26,788 bases of DNA, from positions 1-26,788 of the forward strand of contig NWUY0300054941.1 of NCBI GenBank assembly GCA_004151065.3, in the 5' to 3' direction. This document shows, piece by piece, positions 11,127 to 21,008 of the stretch. A program made the position numbers and the translations under genes. This stretch comes from Larix sibirica (Eukaryota > Streptophyta > Pinopsida > Pinales > Pinaceae). The notes under the pieces were generated by a model that searched no databases, was not told the DNA's origin, and saw nothing but the letters and a program-made list of their open reading frames with translations. The first letter of the stretch is position 1. Each line of letters begins with the position of its first letter.

Positions 11127-12020
11127 TTATGGGTCTAGGAGGTAGATCTAAACTAGACATTCCTGCCTATTTAGGGAGCTTGAATCCAAAAATGTTCGTT
11201 CATTGGATTAGGGAGATGGATTTGAATTTGAGCAGATTGAGGATCCTCAAAGAGTAAGGTTTGCATGCATGACATTGATTAGCCATGCATTGTTATGATC
11301 GGACAATTTGTTGGATCAACAAATGAAGAGTAAGGGGAAGGTTCATATGGTACTTGATGGTGGTGATGTTGGAAGATAAATTCTTACTTGTGGATTATTC
11401 ACTAAATTTATTGAGGAGATTGCAAAACATAAACAAAATAGAGATATCGGTAAAGAAATTTATTGAGGAGATTGAGGATCCTCAAAGAGTAAGGTTTGCA
11501 TGCATGACATTGATTAGCCATGCATTGTTATGATCGGACAATTTGTTGGATCAACAAATGAAGAATAAGGGGAAGGTTCATATGGTACTTGATGGTGGTG
11601 ATGTTGGAAGATAAATTCTTACCTATGGATTATTCACTAAATTTATTGAGGAGATTGCAAAACATAAAGAAAATAGAGATATCGGTAAAGGACCATATGG
11701 ATGAGGTTTATCTATTATTGATAAGATTAGGGCATAACAAAGAAACATTTGGCTATATTGCCAAGGATGTGAATGGATTGTTGTTTTCCATTCAAGATGA
11801 GTTCATTACGCTGAATTTATGCTTGGTAACTAAGGCTTATTAGTTAGCCTTAAGGGTTGAAAATAAGTTGTCTAAGAAACCAAGAGTTCAAGGGAAAGAA
11901 GAGAGATGCAATTACCAATATAAACATTGTGAATTAATGCATTGGAAGAGGATTTATGTTGATAAAGGAAAAGGTTCAACAAGAGTTAGAAGTAGAGGTG
12001 GTAGATTCAACAACCCTTGA
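11127..12020 (+). pseudogene. Degenerate gag of the Ty3/gypsy element
   Basis: Fragments of the retrotransposon gag (capsid) domain are visible in shifting frames: SKLDIPAYLGSLNPKMF and HWIREMDL (about 11140-11230), IEDPQRVRF with HALL (about 11470-11540), then DKFLPMDYSLNLLRRLQN, EISVKD and LLFSIQDEF in one open stretch (11589-11843), and LALRVENKL with RSRGGRFN further on (to about 12020). Stops and frameshifts interrupt it and a 235-bp segment is duplicated inside it. No CCHC zinc knuckle is evident. Upstream, 10216-11126 is leader or N-terminal gag sequence without a firm match. Confidence 0.8.
11235..11704 (+). repeat. 235-bp internal tandem duplication within gag
   Basis: The segment starting GATTGAGGATCCTCAAAG at 11235 recurs at 11470 with only a few differences through GATATCGGTAAAG (near 11455 and 11690). 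At the junction the first unit runs into AAATTTATTGAGGAG, a string also present inside each unit, which points to duplication by slippage or template switching at short homology. The copies are far more alike than the two LTRs, so the duplication is younger than the insertion. Confidence 0.9.
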
Positions 12021-12229
12021 TACAGAAGTAGAGAGAAGGACATTGAGGGTTATGAACGTCCAAAATAATGGGTGAAGGCAAGATGCAAGGGCGCATGTTG
12101 CAAAACCAACAAAGTTCACTTGTTGAGGAAGAAGTTTCTTAAGTGGAGTCAAATGATGGAGATAATTTGATGTTGTGTATAGTGGTGTTGCAATGTGAGA
12201 AGTGGATTGAGAGAGCACTAGAGAAAAGG

Positions 12230-12620
12230 TAAAGCATTTTCAAGATCAAATGCCAAGTGGAGGGTAAGCATTGCAACTTGACTATAAAAAGAGGTAGTAT
12301 TGAAAATTTAGTTTCTATAAAGGTTATCCAAGATTTGAATTTGACATGTAATTTTCACCTAAATGCATCTAAGGTTTTTTACTAGTTGTAGAAAGGGCAT
12401 AATGTTATTATGTCATAATAATGTATGGTTGACTTCCATATTAGAGGTTTCAATGAATGGGTGTTTTGCGGCATATTGCACATGGATGCATGCCACATCT
12501 TGTTGGGAATAAAATTGTAGTGTGATAGAGGCGCTATTTATGATGGGAAAAATAATACTTATTAGACTGAGAAATATGGGAAGAATTTTAGGTTGCATCC
12601 CATGGAAGAGAAGAAAAGGG
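12230..12620 (+). pseudogene. Degenerate retroviral-type aspartic protease of the Ty3/gypsy element
   Basis: The plus strand gives FKIKCQVEGKHCNLTI, then KRGSIENLVSIKVIQDLNL, then HMDACHILLGIKL and CDRGAIYDGKNNTY, with stops between. This is the arrangement of the plant gypsy protease, where the active site normally reads D-x-G-S-t and LLGRPW follows. The catalytic aspartate is replaced (KRGS), and RPW is changed to IKL. The sequence after about 12650 to 13090 keeps no recognisable reverse transcriptase, so pol was lost by deletion. Confidence 0.75.
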
Positions 12621-13088
12621 GGAACAATAGAGTAATGTTGTGTCCAATGATGGAGTAGGGGAACACAATAGGGAAGCCATGGTGTTGTATTATAGTTGTG
12701 AAATTAAAGGACAACAAGATGTAAGAAATTATAAATTGTAGCTAGCAAAGGGGAGGTTGAAAGATAGGGTTGTGAAGAGTCATAATGAAATGAGTTGCAA
12801 AGGATGAGGAAGGTTAATTGGAAGAAAGAGATGATGAAGTTTCCAAGTATTGGAAAGGGCAACAACAAAAAGGTGGGTTGTGGGCCAAAAAGAGGAGTTT
12901 AAAGCGAGGATAGATGTGAGGAAAAGAGGGCATGGAACAGAAATTTGTTAGATATTGTTCAATGCATTAGCAAGATCAAGGTTTAACAAGACAACACGAC
13001 TTATTGCAACATGAATTTGTCGAGAAAAGGGGCCATTGCATGAACAATCTTCACCAATATTGTGAGCAAGGGCTCATTTTTCAAATTA

Positions 13089-14222
13089 TTAGGGGAGTTT
13101 GATGCAAGCACATCCCTAACATATTTGTGATCATTCATCATCAAGCCTGGGAATTTCATTGATATTGGGGAGTTTTTCCCATTTTATTGTTGAGGCATCT
13201 TTTTTTTCTTAGTTTTCTTAGTGGGGAAATGAGGTATGGATTGCATCCCACCTCATTAGCTTTTCTTTCGAATGGTTCACGTTGGTAAGCAAATGGGTCA
13301 ATGTATTGGACAAAGCCAATGCCATTTCAAATTGGGTGTTAGTGTTGCACGTGGGGGGGGGTCCAGTTGTTACTTGAGTGGATGTGTGGAGGAACAAGGG
13401 AGGAGTTTCATTGGTAGAGAGACAACTACCTTATCAAATTGATTGCATCCATTCTTTATAAGAATTTCAGGGATTTGGGAAATGAGGCTCCAAGATCCCC
13501 ATGTAAGTTCGAGCAAACGACAAGGGAAAGGGTCATGTTCCACTAAATAAGTGACATGTAGTGACTCCCTTATGGACTATGTGGGTTTGCATAATAGTCA
13601 ATGAATGCATAATGTGGGAGGGAATGTTGTAGGGGGTGGTTGTCCATGTGATGTGTGGCAAGCAATGAAAGGAGGTCTATACTTAGTGGTTGGTTAAGGT
13701 TATTTAAAAGAATTAAGAAGGCTTAGGAAAAGGAGGGTGAACATGGGGAAATGGGCATTTTTTCAAAGGCAAAAGAGGAGAGAGCTCCAGTGTAATAAGG
13801 ATGAAGTCTTTCGATATAAGAGACAAAAGGGGAGAAGAGGGATCCATTGGTGAAGATAGGGGATTCTTTCGTGGTGAAGGAAGAACACAAGAGATGAAGT
13901 GAAGGAGGCCGCGCTTGTGGAGAAGGGGAACCATAGAGTAAGAGGACAAAGAAGAGTTGGAGAAGACCCATGTTGGGTTATTACAAGTTTGAAGTTGAGA
14001 TTGTGAGACAATGTTTTGTACAAGGGCAATGATCCTCTCTTAGGTAACGCATAACCTATTGGGGTGCACAAGTTTCATAATAAATAGAATCAATTGTGGG
14101 TAGTTAATATTTTCTTTTATAGTTTTTGGGTTGTTTGTTGTTTCATTATATTTTTCCATACCATAGTTGTGCCCTTTTAAAGTTTGGTAGTGTAGTGGCA
14201 CGAAGGTTTTGGTCCTTCATCA
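13089..14222 (+). repeat. Polypurine tract and 3' LTR of the Ty3/gypsy element
   Basis: TTAGGGGAG (13089-13097) precedes TGATGCAAGCACATCCC at 13100, the start of the right LTR. The LTR matches the left one to its end at ...CTTCATCA (14222). Several long open frames on the opposite strand (13713-14071) fall inside it and are reading-frame shadows of purine-rich LTR sequence. Confidence 0.8.
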
Positions 14223-15085
14223 CAAAGTGTGGGCAAGCCAAAACTCAAGCAACTCTTTTATTTATGTCCATTAGTCAAGTTTGTGAGGGCCTACACCAAG
14301 TCTCTATGTTAGAGATGTCTCCTCACCTCCTTATCATGGAGCTCTGCATGGTTAGGTGACCCATTGCCATTAGCCATTGAGTTGTAGTGTGCTTGGATGC
14401 TTGTTAGTGTCAAAATTATGAATTGGATTTGGAAGAAACATAATGAAGTTGCCTTTAATCGAGTCATGCTATCAAAATGTTTTTCTTAGTATGGTGACAC
14501 ACTAACTTGTTTTGTTCAATGCTAAAAGATCATGGTGTAAGAGCAAAATTAATGATAGAGATGGACCATCTCCAACAACTTCTAGGCCCTATGCCATAGA
14601 TAGGAAACCACCTTGTCCTCCATAACCCACTTCAACAAGTTCTAATGGAGGTAATAGTAACTTCGATACCATGTTAACACATAGATAAGCTAAAAACATT
14701 AATGCAGAAGGAATTGGTCTCACGAATTGATCTCACCCCTGCCTCATAATGACAAACAACTCTCAACATTAACCCTTGCCATTTTTGAAAGGTCAATGCC
14801 CTTTAAGCCTCTTTTTGATGGTTGGGACCTTGTGGAGTCAATCGATATCAATCCCTTAGCTACTCGTTAAGGCTAAGAGGATTACTTCTTAGTGTATTTA
14901 TGCTCTAAGTTGTAGCCCTTTATTTCTCATTGTTATGACTTTATGGACGATTGACTTTTAAAGATGTTTTTAGCTTGAGCCAACATGCATTTTGGTGGCT
15001 ATATTGTTTTTTGTCACTATGAATGTTGCTTTAGTGGCCCACTTTTATATATAAAGCCTGGTACAACGAAGGAAACTTTATTTAA
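14223..15085 (+). pseudogene. Probable 3' part of the interrupted LINE
   Basis: After the right LTR the sequence loses all LTR similarity. A plus-strand reading near 14415-14460 gives MNWIWKKHNEVAFN, resembling the WxIWKERNxxxFN block that lies after the zinc-binding domain in plant LINEs. The tract ends in a 3'UTR-like stretch rich in GTAGCCC, TTTTTAGCTTGAGC and TATATAAAGCCTGGTACAACGAAGG. That would continue the LINE broken off at 8953. The match is weak and no poly(A) tail is clear, so the joining of the two parts is inference. Confidence 0.45.
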
Positions 15086-15097
15086 AAAACATATCTT

Positions 15098-16025
15098 TTA
15101 AATTCCACAATTCCGTAGGATTTCTGGTGTACCTATAAACAAGTGGAAAAATAAGTACCTTTTCTATCACAAATATAACCCACAAAAAAAATTCAAAAAT
15201 AATAAAGTTTTGCCATTTTTAAACTCCACAATTCCCTAAGATTTCTGGTCTACCTACAAACAAGTGGAAAAATAAGTACCTTTTCTGTCACAAATTTAAT
15301 CCATAAAAATATTCAGAAATGAATAAAGTTTTGCCATGATACAAGGTCATCTATCAATAGATAAGAAAATTTATTACAAGATTTCACGACTCCCAAAGAA
15401 AAATCGCGGTAAAAGGTAAAAATAAGTGAAAAGGAAGCCAAACGGAAACTTTAATAAAAACATAACGAAATATACAAAACCCTTTCGGGGTAAATTCCGT
15501 CACAAATCCAGATTTAAAGAAAACTCGCAGGAAAAGGTAAAAATAAGTGAAAAGGAAGCCAAACGGAAACTGTAATAAAAACATTTAAAATTTAGAGATT
15601 TTTCGAAACTTCCCTCCAAATTCCACACAGCGAAATATACAAAACCCTTTAGCGGCAAATTCCGGTCACAAATTCATCGAGAAACACCGAAAAAATAATG
15701 ACCAGCCAGAAATCAAGAAATTTCTTCCGCCTGCAAATTTCACACAAAGAAATATACAAAACCTTTTAGCGGCAAATTCCGGTCAAAAATCCAACAAGAA
15801 ACGCCGATGGATCAAGAAATAATGACCGGCCAAAAATCCAGAAATTGCTTCCGCCTGCAAATTCCACCCAACGAAATATACAAAACCTTTTAGCAGCAAA
15901 TTCCGGTCACAAATCCATCAAGAAACACCGAAACAAATAATGACCGGCCATAAATCAAGAAATTTCTTCCGCCTGCAAGAATGACCGGCCATAAATCAAG
16001 AAATATCTACCGCCTGCACGATAAG
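15098..16025. repeat. Tandem array, period about 120 bp, several diverged unit types
   Basis: Three sub-blocks share a spacing near 120 bp. (1) 15098-15337: two units starting AATTCCACAATTCC at 15101 and 15222. (2) About 15399-15590: GGTAAAAATAAGTGAAAAGG twice, 121 bp apart. (3) 15600-16025: about three and a half units with GAAATATACAAAACC, AAATTCCGGTCA and AATGACCGGCC, at about 15629, 15748 and 15871. Sub-block 3 is related to a single stretch at about 4520-4640 in intron 1 of the ACR gene. Open frames here are shadows. Confidence 0.9.
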
Positions 16026-16690
16026 TGCTAAAGAATTTAAATCTGTCGCCTCCGCCGCCATAATAGTTGAGAGAAACGATCACACAGAAAAAGGGGAAAA
16101 TTCAGTTTGCGGGGGTTCTGCATGTAAATATCTGGTTAACTATTCACCCAAATTATTCAGAGCGATGATTCCGCCACTGTTTCCGTCTCCATACCTGCAT
16201 CAGATCGCCCGCCAAATACCGGAAAACAAAACAAAAAAGGAAAAAAAAAACCTAAAATAGGACATGCAGAAAAAAAACGCTTTAAAATTTCAAACCCTCG
16301 TGTTCTAGCCGTCCGCAATCCAGAAGCGAATTCTCCGCACAAATTGATGTACTCCAGAAATTATTCCAGGATCCAACGCAAATACGAAAAAATGTGAAAC
16401 CGAAGCTTGACTCTCAGTTTAACTAAATAACTACAAATAATAAGAAATAAAAATAACTACAAATAACTAATTACCGCCTTTCTTGCTACAGGGAATACAT
16501 TAAATGCTTTCAAATCTTTCTCGACATAAGAGAATCTGCTCCTTTACTCGATAGCGACCAGTGACCAAACAACTGTTGAATATTATTTTTCCAAAATTAC
16601 TATTCGATTTGGTTCATTTTCTTTGTTCGTGTTCGTTAATGTAAGATGGGATTCGGTAACGTGTAACACGGGACGATGTGGAAATATTAT
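15590..16690 (-). repeat. Copy B of the ACR 5' region, orphan
   Basis: It matches 4500-5250 in the same order: TCTGTCGCCTCCGCCGCC (about 16044), TTCTGCATGTAAATA (about 16116), GATGATTCCGCCACTG (about 16164), CTGCATCAGATCG (about 16195), AAACCCTCGTGTTC (about 16292), TTCCAGGATCCAACGC (about 16364), then AATTTTCC-like upstream sequence and AACGTGTAACAC (about 16658). The first-exon border reads AACCAG then ATATTT, so the splice donor GT is gone. No ACR coding exon follows on either side. Whether it still drives transcription cannot be told. Confidence 0.85.
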
Positions 16691-16879
16691 GTGTTTGGAA
16701 ATGTCAAGATATTGTGGTTTGTTGGTGGGATAAATGGATTTCATTTTATCCATCATCTTGGTTCAATTTCGTTAAGACATCTTTTGGCTTGAATGACCCG
16801 CAGCTCGATCTACTATCCACCATATATAGAGAAGTTTGTTGAGATTTCCTTTCCAAAATATACTAATATCGAGAGCAAA
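16691..16879. other. Unassigned spacer between copies B and C
   Basis: No coding frame or repeat was recognised. It includes GATAAATGGATTTCATTTTATCCATC, cut here to its inverted-repeat core: GATAAATGGAT and ATCC near 16727-16752. Confidence 0.3.
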
Positions 16880-17310
16880 TCCATCAAAAAACAACCAAAA
16901 CAAAAATTACCGGCCGTAGATTAGAAATTTCTTTTAAAGCTGTCACTTCCACCGCCAGAACAGTTGGGAGACGATCACAAAGCAAAGGTAAAAAAAATCA
17001 GTTTGCGGGGGCCCGGGGGTTTTGCATGTAAATTCCTGGTGAAAGATTCACCCAAAATGTATTTACAGCGATGATTGTCATTAGAAAAAAAACACGGTAT
17101 AACTTCAAACCCTCGACCAAAATTACTATTTGTTTGGTTCATTTTCTTTGTACATGTTTGTTAACGTGACGTGGAATTGGAAACGTGTCATCATAGAGGA
17201 TAGTGGTATGTCCTAGGAATACACGTGGCATGTATGTGCTTGTCCATTCTCTTGTCCCTCGTGTGTACTTGCAAAATATCACATGTATATTTTATTTAAT
17301 AGTGGAAAGA
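16880..17310 (-). repeat. Copy C of the ACR 5' region, orphan and shortened
   Basis: It starts with CAAATCCATCAAAAAAC (about 16877) and holds AAAGCTGTCACTTCCACCGCC (about 16936, shown in part), TTTTGCATGTAAATTCC (about 17029), an ACAGCGATGATTG block (about 17066) and AAACCCTCG (about 17127). From there it jumps directly to the upstream part, CCAAAATTACTATTTG, ACGTGTCATCATAG, ACACGTGGCATG and GCAAAATATCACATG (to about 17290). About 200 bp present in A and B are therefore missing. The first-exon donor reads CCAG then GAATTT, not GT. Confidence 0.85.
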
Positions 17311-17361
17311 AAGTTGTGAACGTGTAAGATGTTGGATGGCATCGGAGATCAAGTGGTCGAG

Positions 17362-17515
17362 AGTGGTGTTTATCATAATTGAATGAGAAAATTAGTAATA
17401 GGCATAATATCTATGTTGTTTTGGTGCTTGTTAAGGTTTAAGTGGTGTTTATCATAATTTAATTAGAAAAATATTAATAGGCATATTTATGTTGTTTTGG
17501 TCAGGTTTGAGTTAT
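17362..17515. repeat. 79-bp tandem duplication
   Basis: AGTGGTGTTTATCATAATT begins at 17362 and again at 17441. Both units continue with TTAATAGGCATA-like sequence and ATGTTGTTTTGGT. No coding content. Confidence 0.85.
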
Positions 17516-17655
17516 TGGTATATTGGGCTACACATTAAATGAAATAATTGTAAGTTGATATAGAATTTAGATTTACTTGTCTTGTGTTTATTTATAGTGG
17601 AGGTGGGTGATCGAAGGTTTTAGTATGTGTTTTTTATTCATTGTTAATAATCGTT

Positions 17656-17896
17656 AAACATGCATTAGTGTGAATGACGACGTTACTGCATTGATGCATT
17701 TCTTGTGTTATGCGCATCGCACAATTGACACAACATTTCATTCTAAAATATTTTTTTTTTTTATGTTACATGATTACAAACATGCATTAGTGCGAATGAC
17801 AACGTTATTGCATTGATGCACTTCATGTGTTATGTGCATCGCACAATTGACACAACATTTCATTCTAAAATATTTTGTTTATGTTACATGATTACA
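17656..17896. repeat. 122-bp tandem duplication
   Basis: AAACATGCATTAGTG begins at 17656 and at 17778. The units share GCATCGCACAATTGACACAAC and TTTCATTCTAAAATATTT and end in ATGTTACATGATTACAAA. They differ mainly in the length of a T run and in transitions at CG sites. Confidence 0.9.
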
Positions 17897-18194
17897 AAAA
17901 TGAACAATGTGTTTAACTAAATATTGACACCTTGGTGCACCTACATACAACAAACGCACTATCAAATACCGTGCTAAATAAAATACACACTAGTGCTCTT
18001 GAAATATAAAGTGCACTGCCTAGAAATTTCATTATAAAATATATTTTTTGTATTAAATAATTCAAATAAACTGAACAATGCATTTACATAAATTTTGATG
18101 CTTCAGTGCCCTATCACTTAAGATGTACTACAATGTGTTGTTGTGCAAAACACAAGCCCCGATGTGCTTCATATATAAAGTGCACTAACTATGC
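17897..18194. repeat. Degenerate satellite, left part
   Basis: TGAACAATG followed by a TTGACACCTTGGTGCACC-like box recurs at about 17902 and 18072 (spacing about 170 bp). Each unit holds AAGTGCACTgCCTA or AAGTGCACTAAC and ATTATAAAATATATTTT. It stops at the LINE fragment and resumes beyond it. Confidence 0.65.
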
Positions 18195-19815
18195 ACACAT
18201 GTGATTAACCTGGAAAGTGGGTAAGGGTACCCAAGTTCTTATTGGGGTGGATCCCTTCATAGGCAGAGAGGAGACCTTTGTTCTTTCTACATACCTCATA
18301 GAGTATCTAGCAAAATTTGGGTTATGCACCCTGGACCGAATCAGAAGTCCCATTGGTTGAGAAACTCCAGTTCATATTGGTTGTTGGTAGAAGACTTGGG
18401 AATCGGAAGTCATTGGGATAAATAATGGATTGCTTATACTAACTCACTTTCCAGAGTAGGTATTCGATTGAATGAAGAAGAAGATATGCTGGTATGGGCT
18501 TGGAATGGTTCTATAGGTTAGGTAAATGCTAAACATGCTTAATTATCAGGCCATATCCCAGGTGAATTTTGTTGGTGATTCTAAATGGTGACATTGTAAA
18601 CTTTGGAAATGGGGTATCCCTATGAGAATCAAATGTTTCTATTGGTTGTGCTTAGAAAATTATATTTTGACATGGGACAATTTGGTTAAAAGAGGTTGGT
18701 CAGGTCCTAGCTTTTGTATTTTATGCAAAAGCAGTGGTGAATCTGTTACGCATATGTTTGTGCGTTGTACATTTTACAAAAGTATCAAGCATGAGATCAA
18801 TAGTGTCCTTTAGATTTCTCAAGAGTAGGGCAATGCCTCTGTTGAAGGCACTTTCAGTAATTGGGTGGAATCTGTAAGATCCCATATATATCTTTTTGTT
18901 TTGTTTGTTGGGGTATATGGAACATTAGAAATAAGGCTATTTTTGAAAATAAGGCTCCCAATGTGGATGTTTGCTGCATGCAAATTCTAAGTTTGTACAA
19001 AGTGTTCTAATCTAGAGGGAAGAAAAAGAAAAGAAGACAGATTACTGAGCCTCCTAATGTTGATCATGATGCTATTGGTTTCTTTGATGGGGTTGTTCAG
19101 TCTGGTAAGTGTGGTAGTGGTATGTTCTTAAAGATTAATGAGGATCATCACTTCAAACTATGGATGAATGTTGGTCATGGAACCAACTCTAGAGCTGAAT
19201 TATTGGGCCTATGGGGACTATATCAATTTTCCTCTCTCATTGGCATTGACTCCATGCGAGTATATGGCGACTCAAAAGTTATCGTGGATTGGGAAAATGG
19301 TACATCTAACCCACAGGTGTTGTATTTGATCCAGTGGTCTCAGCGCATCAGATTGCTTATTTATGAACATTTTCAGATATTACTATCAACCATGTTGATA
19401 GGGAACACAACACCCTTGCATATGAGTTATCTAAGTTGGCTATTGGCAGATCTAAAAGTTTTTTATAGGTGGTTAAGTACATGGATGGTACTCTTACTTT
19501 TGAAAGCACTTGTCCATTTTTCAATTAACTAGTTAACTGGTGTCTCATGTGGCATGTCACATGTATTTTAAGATGCATGATTTGGTAGATCTTTGTGTTT
19601 TGTATTGTTTTTTGGCTTTTTTGTCATGGTAGTAGCTTTTGGTGATGTAAGCAAATATGTTTTTGTTATGTTTCATAACACTTTTTTAGAAGCCTGTTTT
19701 TTAGGAGAGCCTACCACAACAGTATGCTTGTCTTACTTATGATGTAAAGGATTTATGTTTCTTTGATTCAACTGAATAACAAGAAACAAGTTTTTTTCTT
19801 TTGAAAAAAAAAAAT
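18195..19815 (+). pseudogene. Second LINE fragment: zinc-binding domain, RNase H and 3' tail
   Basis: The plus strand opens with a WKVGKGTQVLIGVDPFIG block (about 18212-18265), typical of the end of plant LINE reverse transcriptase. An open stretch at 18622-18813 carries the zinc-binding motif C-x2-C ... H-x4-C (FCILCKSSGESVTHMFVRC). Then come IRNKAIFEN in another frame (about 18925) and an RNase H domain: FFDG (about 19080), NSRAELLGLW (about 19187), VYGDSKVIVDW (about 19262) and HVDREHNTLAYELSK (about 19394-19440). These are the D, E, D and final D positions of type I RNase H. Frameshifts separate the last block from the rest. A 3'UTR ends in an A run (19804-19815). It is 5'-truncated, as is common for LINE insertions. 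Confidence 0.85.
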
Positions 19816-20340
19816 AATTGTAAATTTTGAAAAAACACTCTGATGTGCAATAGAGACAAATGCATTGTCAATTGGTGCGATAATGGGTCTTTCACCCCGA
19901 TGCACATTATATTTAAGCACACCATTTAAAGTCTCTACATTTAATTATAAAATGTATTTTGTTAGAAAAACAAAACAAAATGAGTGTTCTTAGTGAAATA
20001 TTGACGCTCCGGTGCGCCCATAAGACAAAGCACCATCCATGACCATGCACTACCTACATATATGTACATTGTGAAAGGTTTAATATTTTCACTATAAAAT
20101 ATAGATTTTTATATTGCAAATTGAAAAATATTATTGGTGGATTGTATCTAAATGATACACTCCGGTGCTTTCAAATAAAGACATATCCTTCAATATTGGT
20201 GCACTTGCAAATTAAAACACACTGGTGCCTCTTCTTGTCAAGCACATCGAAGCAGAGTAAAATATTAAAAAAAATACTGATTGATTTTTTTTTGGCGATT
20301 CTAATAACAGAAGCATCAATGCTCACTCTATTGCACTGAC
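19816..20340. repeat. Degenerate satellite, right part
   Basis: The TTGACGCTCCGGTGCGCC box (about 20000), GATACACTCCGGTGC (about 20153) and ATTGGTGCACTTG (about 20196), with TATAAAATGTATTTTG and TATAAAATATAGATTTT between them, belong to the same repeat family as 17897-18194. The LINE therefore sits inside an older array. The open frame at 20121-20339 has no domain and is not called. Confidence 0.6.
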
Positions 20341-21008
20341 CCCTTGCTACCGATACAACATTATTTCCTCATTTATCGAGTCGTACACTTAGCCAATCAT
20401 TTTCAAATTTTGGTAAAAGACTTCTGAATTTATTTTTATTTATTTATGTGGCAACCATGAATCCTCAGTCCATAAGTCAAAATGTAAAATGTTTCTAACT
20501 TCATTCACATTTTTAGCAGATAAAAAATTGAAATTCATCATAATATTCATGTTTTTTTTTTCATTAAAAAGAATCACATAGTATGTTCAATTGGTTTGGC
20601 TTGCTCCAGACAAGTCAACATGTCTTGTAAATTTATAAGCATCACCATGTGTATTGTGTTTGACTAGTTAATCATGCATTAGCTGGACGATGTGTCAAAT
20701 CTTTCATCATGCACTATATATGACATTGTGTTATTTAATACATTGTATTGTTAAAATTTCCTACAAAAATATTGTGTTAAATAAAGTAGTGCGTTGAAAA
20801 AATGATAATGGCACCACCCATGATGTTCATAGCTATAAACAACTTAGTAGCAACGTACATGTGTGTGTGTGTGTGTGTGCATGGAAAACTAATGAGAATG
20901 GGGGGTCATGGATTCCACATGTGAGGGGGTTGGGGACTATGAGTTGTTGCTCTCGCTAACATTGTTCTTTGATTCCTATTTTTTATTTTTTTTATTATGG
21001 AGACTCTA
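20341..21008. other. No gene seen; (GT)n microsatellite at 20861-20879
   Basis: AT-rich intergenic sequence with a short GT dinucleotide run. A purine run GAATGGGGGGTCA (about 20895) and TGTGAGGGGGTTGGGG (about 20920) lie shortly before the large repeat. They could be remnants of a polypurine tract or LTR start, but nothing confirms it. Confidence 0.5.

Larger units (their letters stand above)
8954..14222 (+). mobile_element. Ty3/gypsy-type LTR retrotransposon, internally deleted and decayed
   Basis: Two diverged direct repeats (about 8954-10110 and 13100-14222) flank about 3 kb. A primer binding site like that of initiator Met-tRNA follows the left LTR, and a purine tract precedes the right LTR. 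Inside are gag and protease remnants in plus orientation. Reverse transcriptase, RNase H and integrase are absent, so it is a deletion derivative that could only have moved with help. I found no clear 5-bp target duplication (left flank ends GGGTG, right flank starts CAAAG), and the left boundary is uncertain by tens of bases. Confidence 0.85.

Noticed and set aside
13713-14071. Overlapping open frames on the minus strand
   Set aside because: They are shadows of the purine-rich section of the right LTR, with low-complexity composition.
15384-15584. Internally repetitive hydrophobic frame on the minus strand
   Set aside because: The repetition comes from the 120-bp DNA array. There is no start context or similarity to a known membrane protein family.
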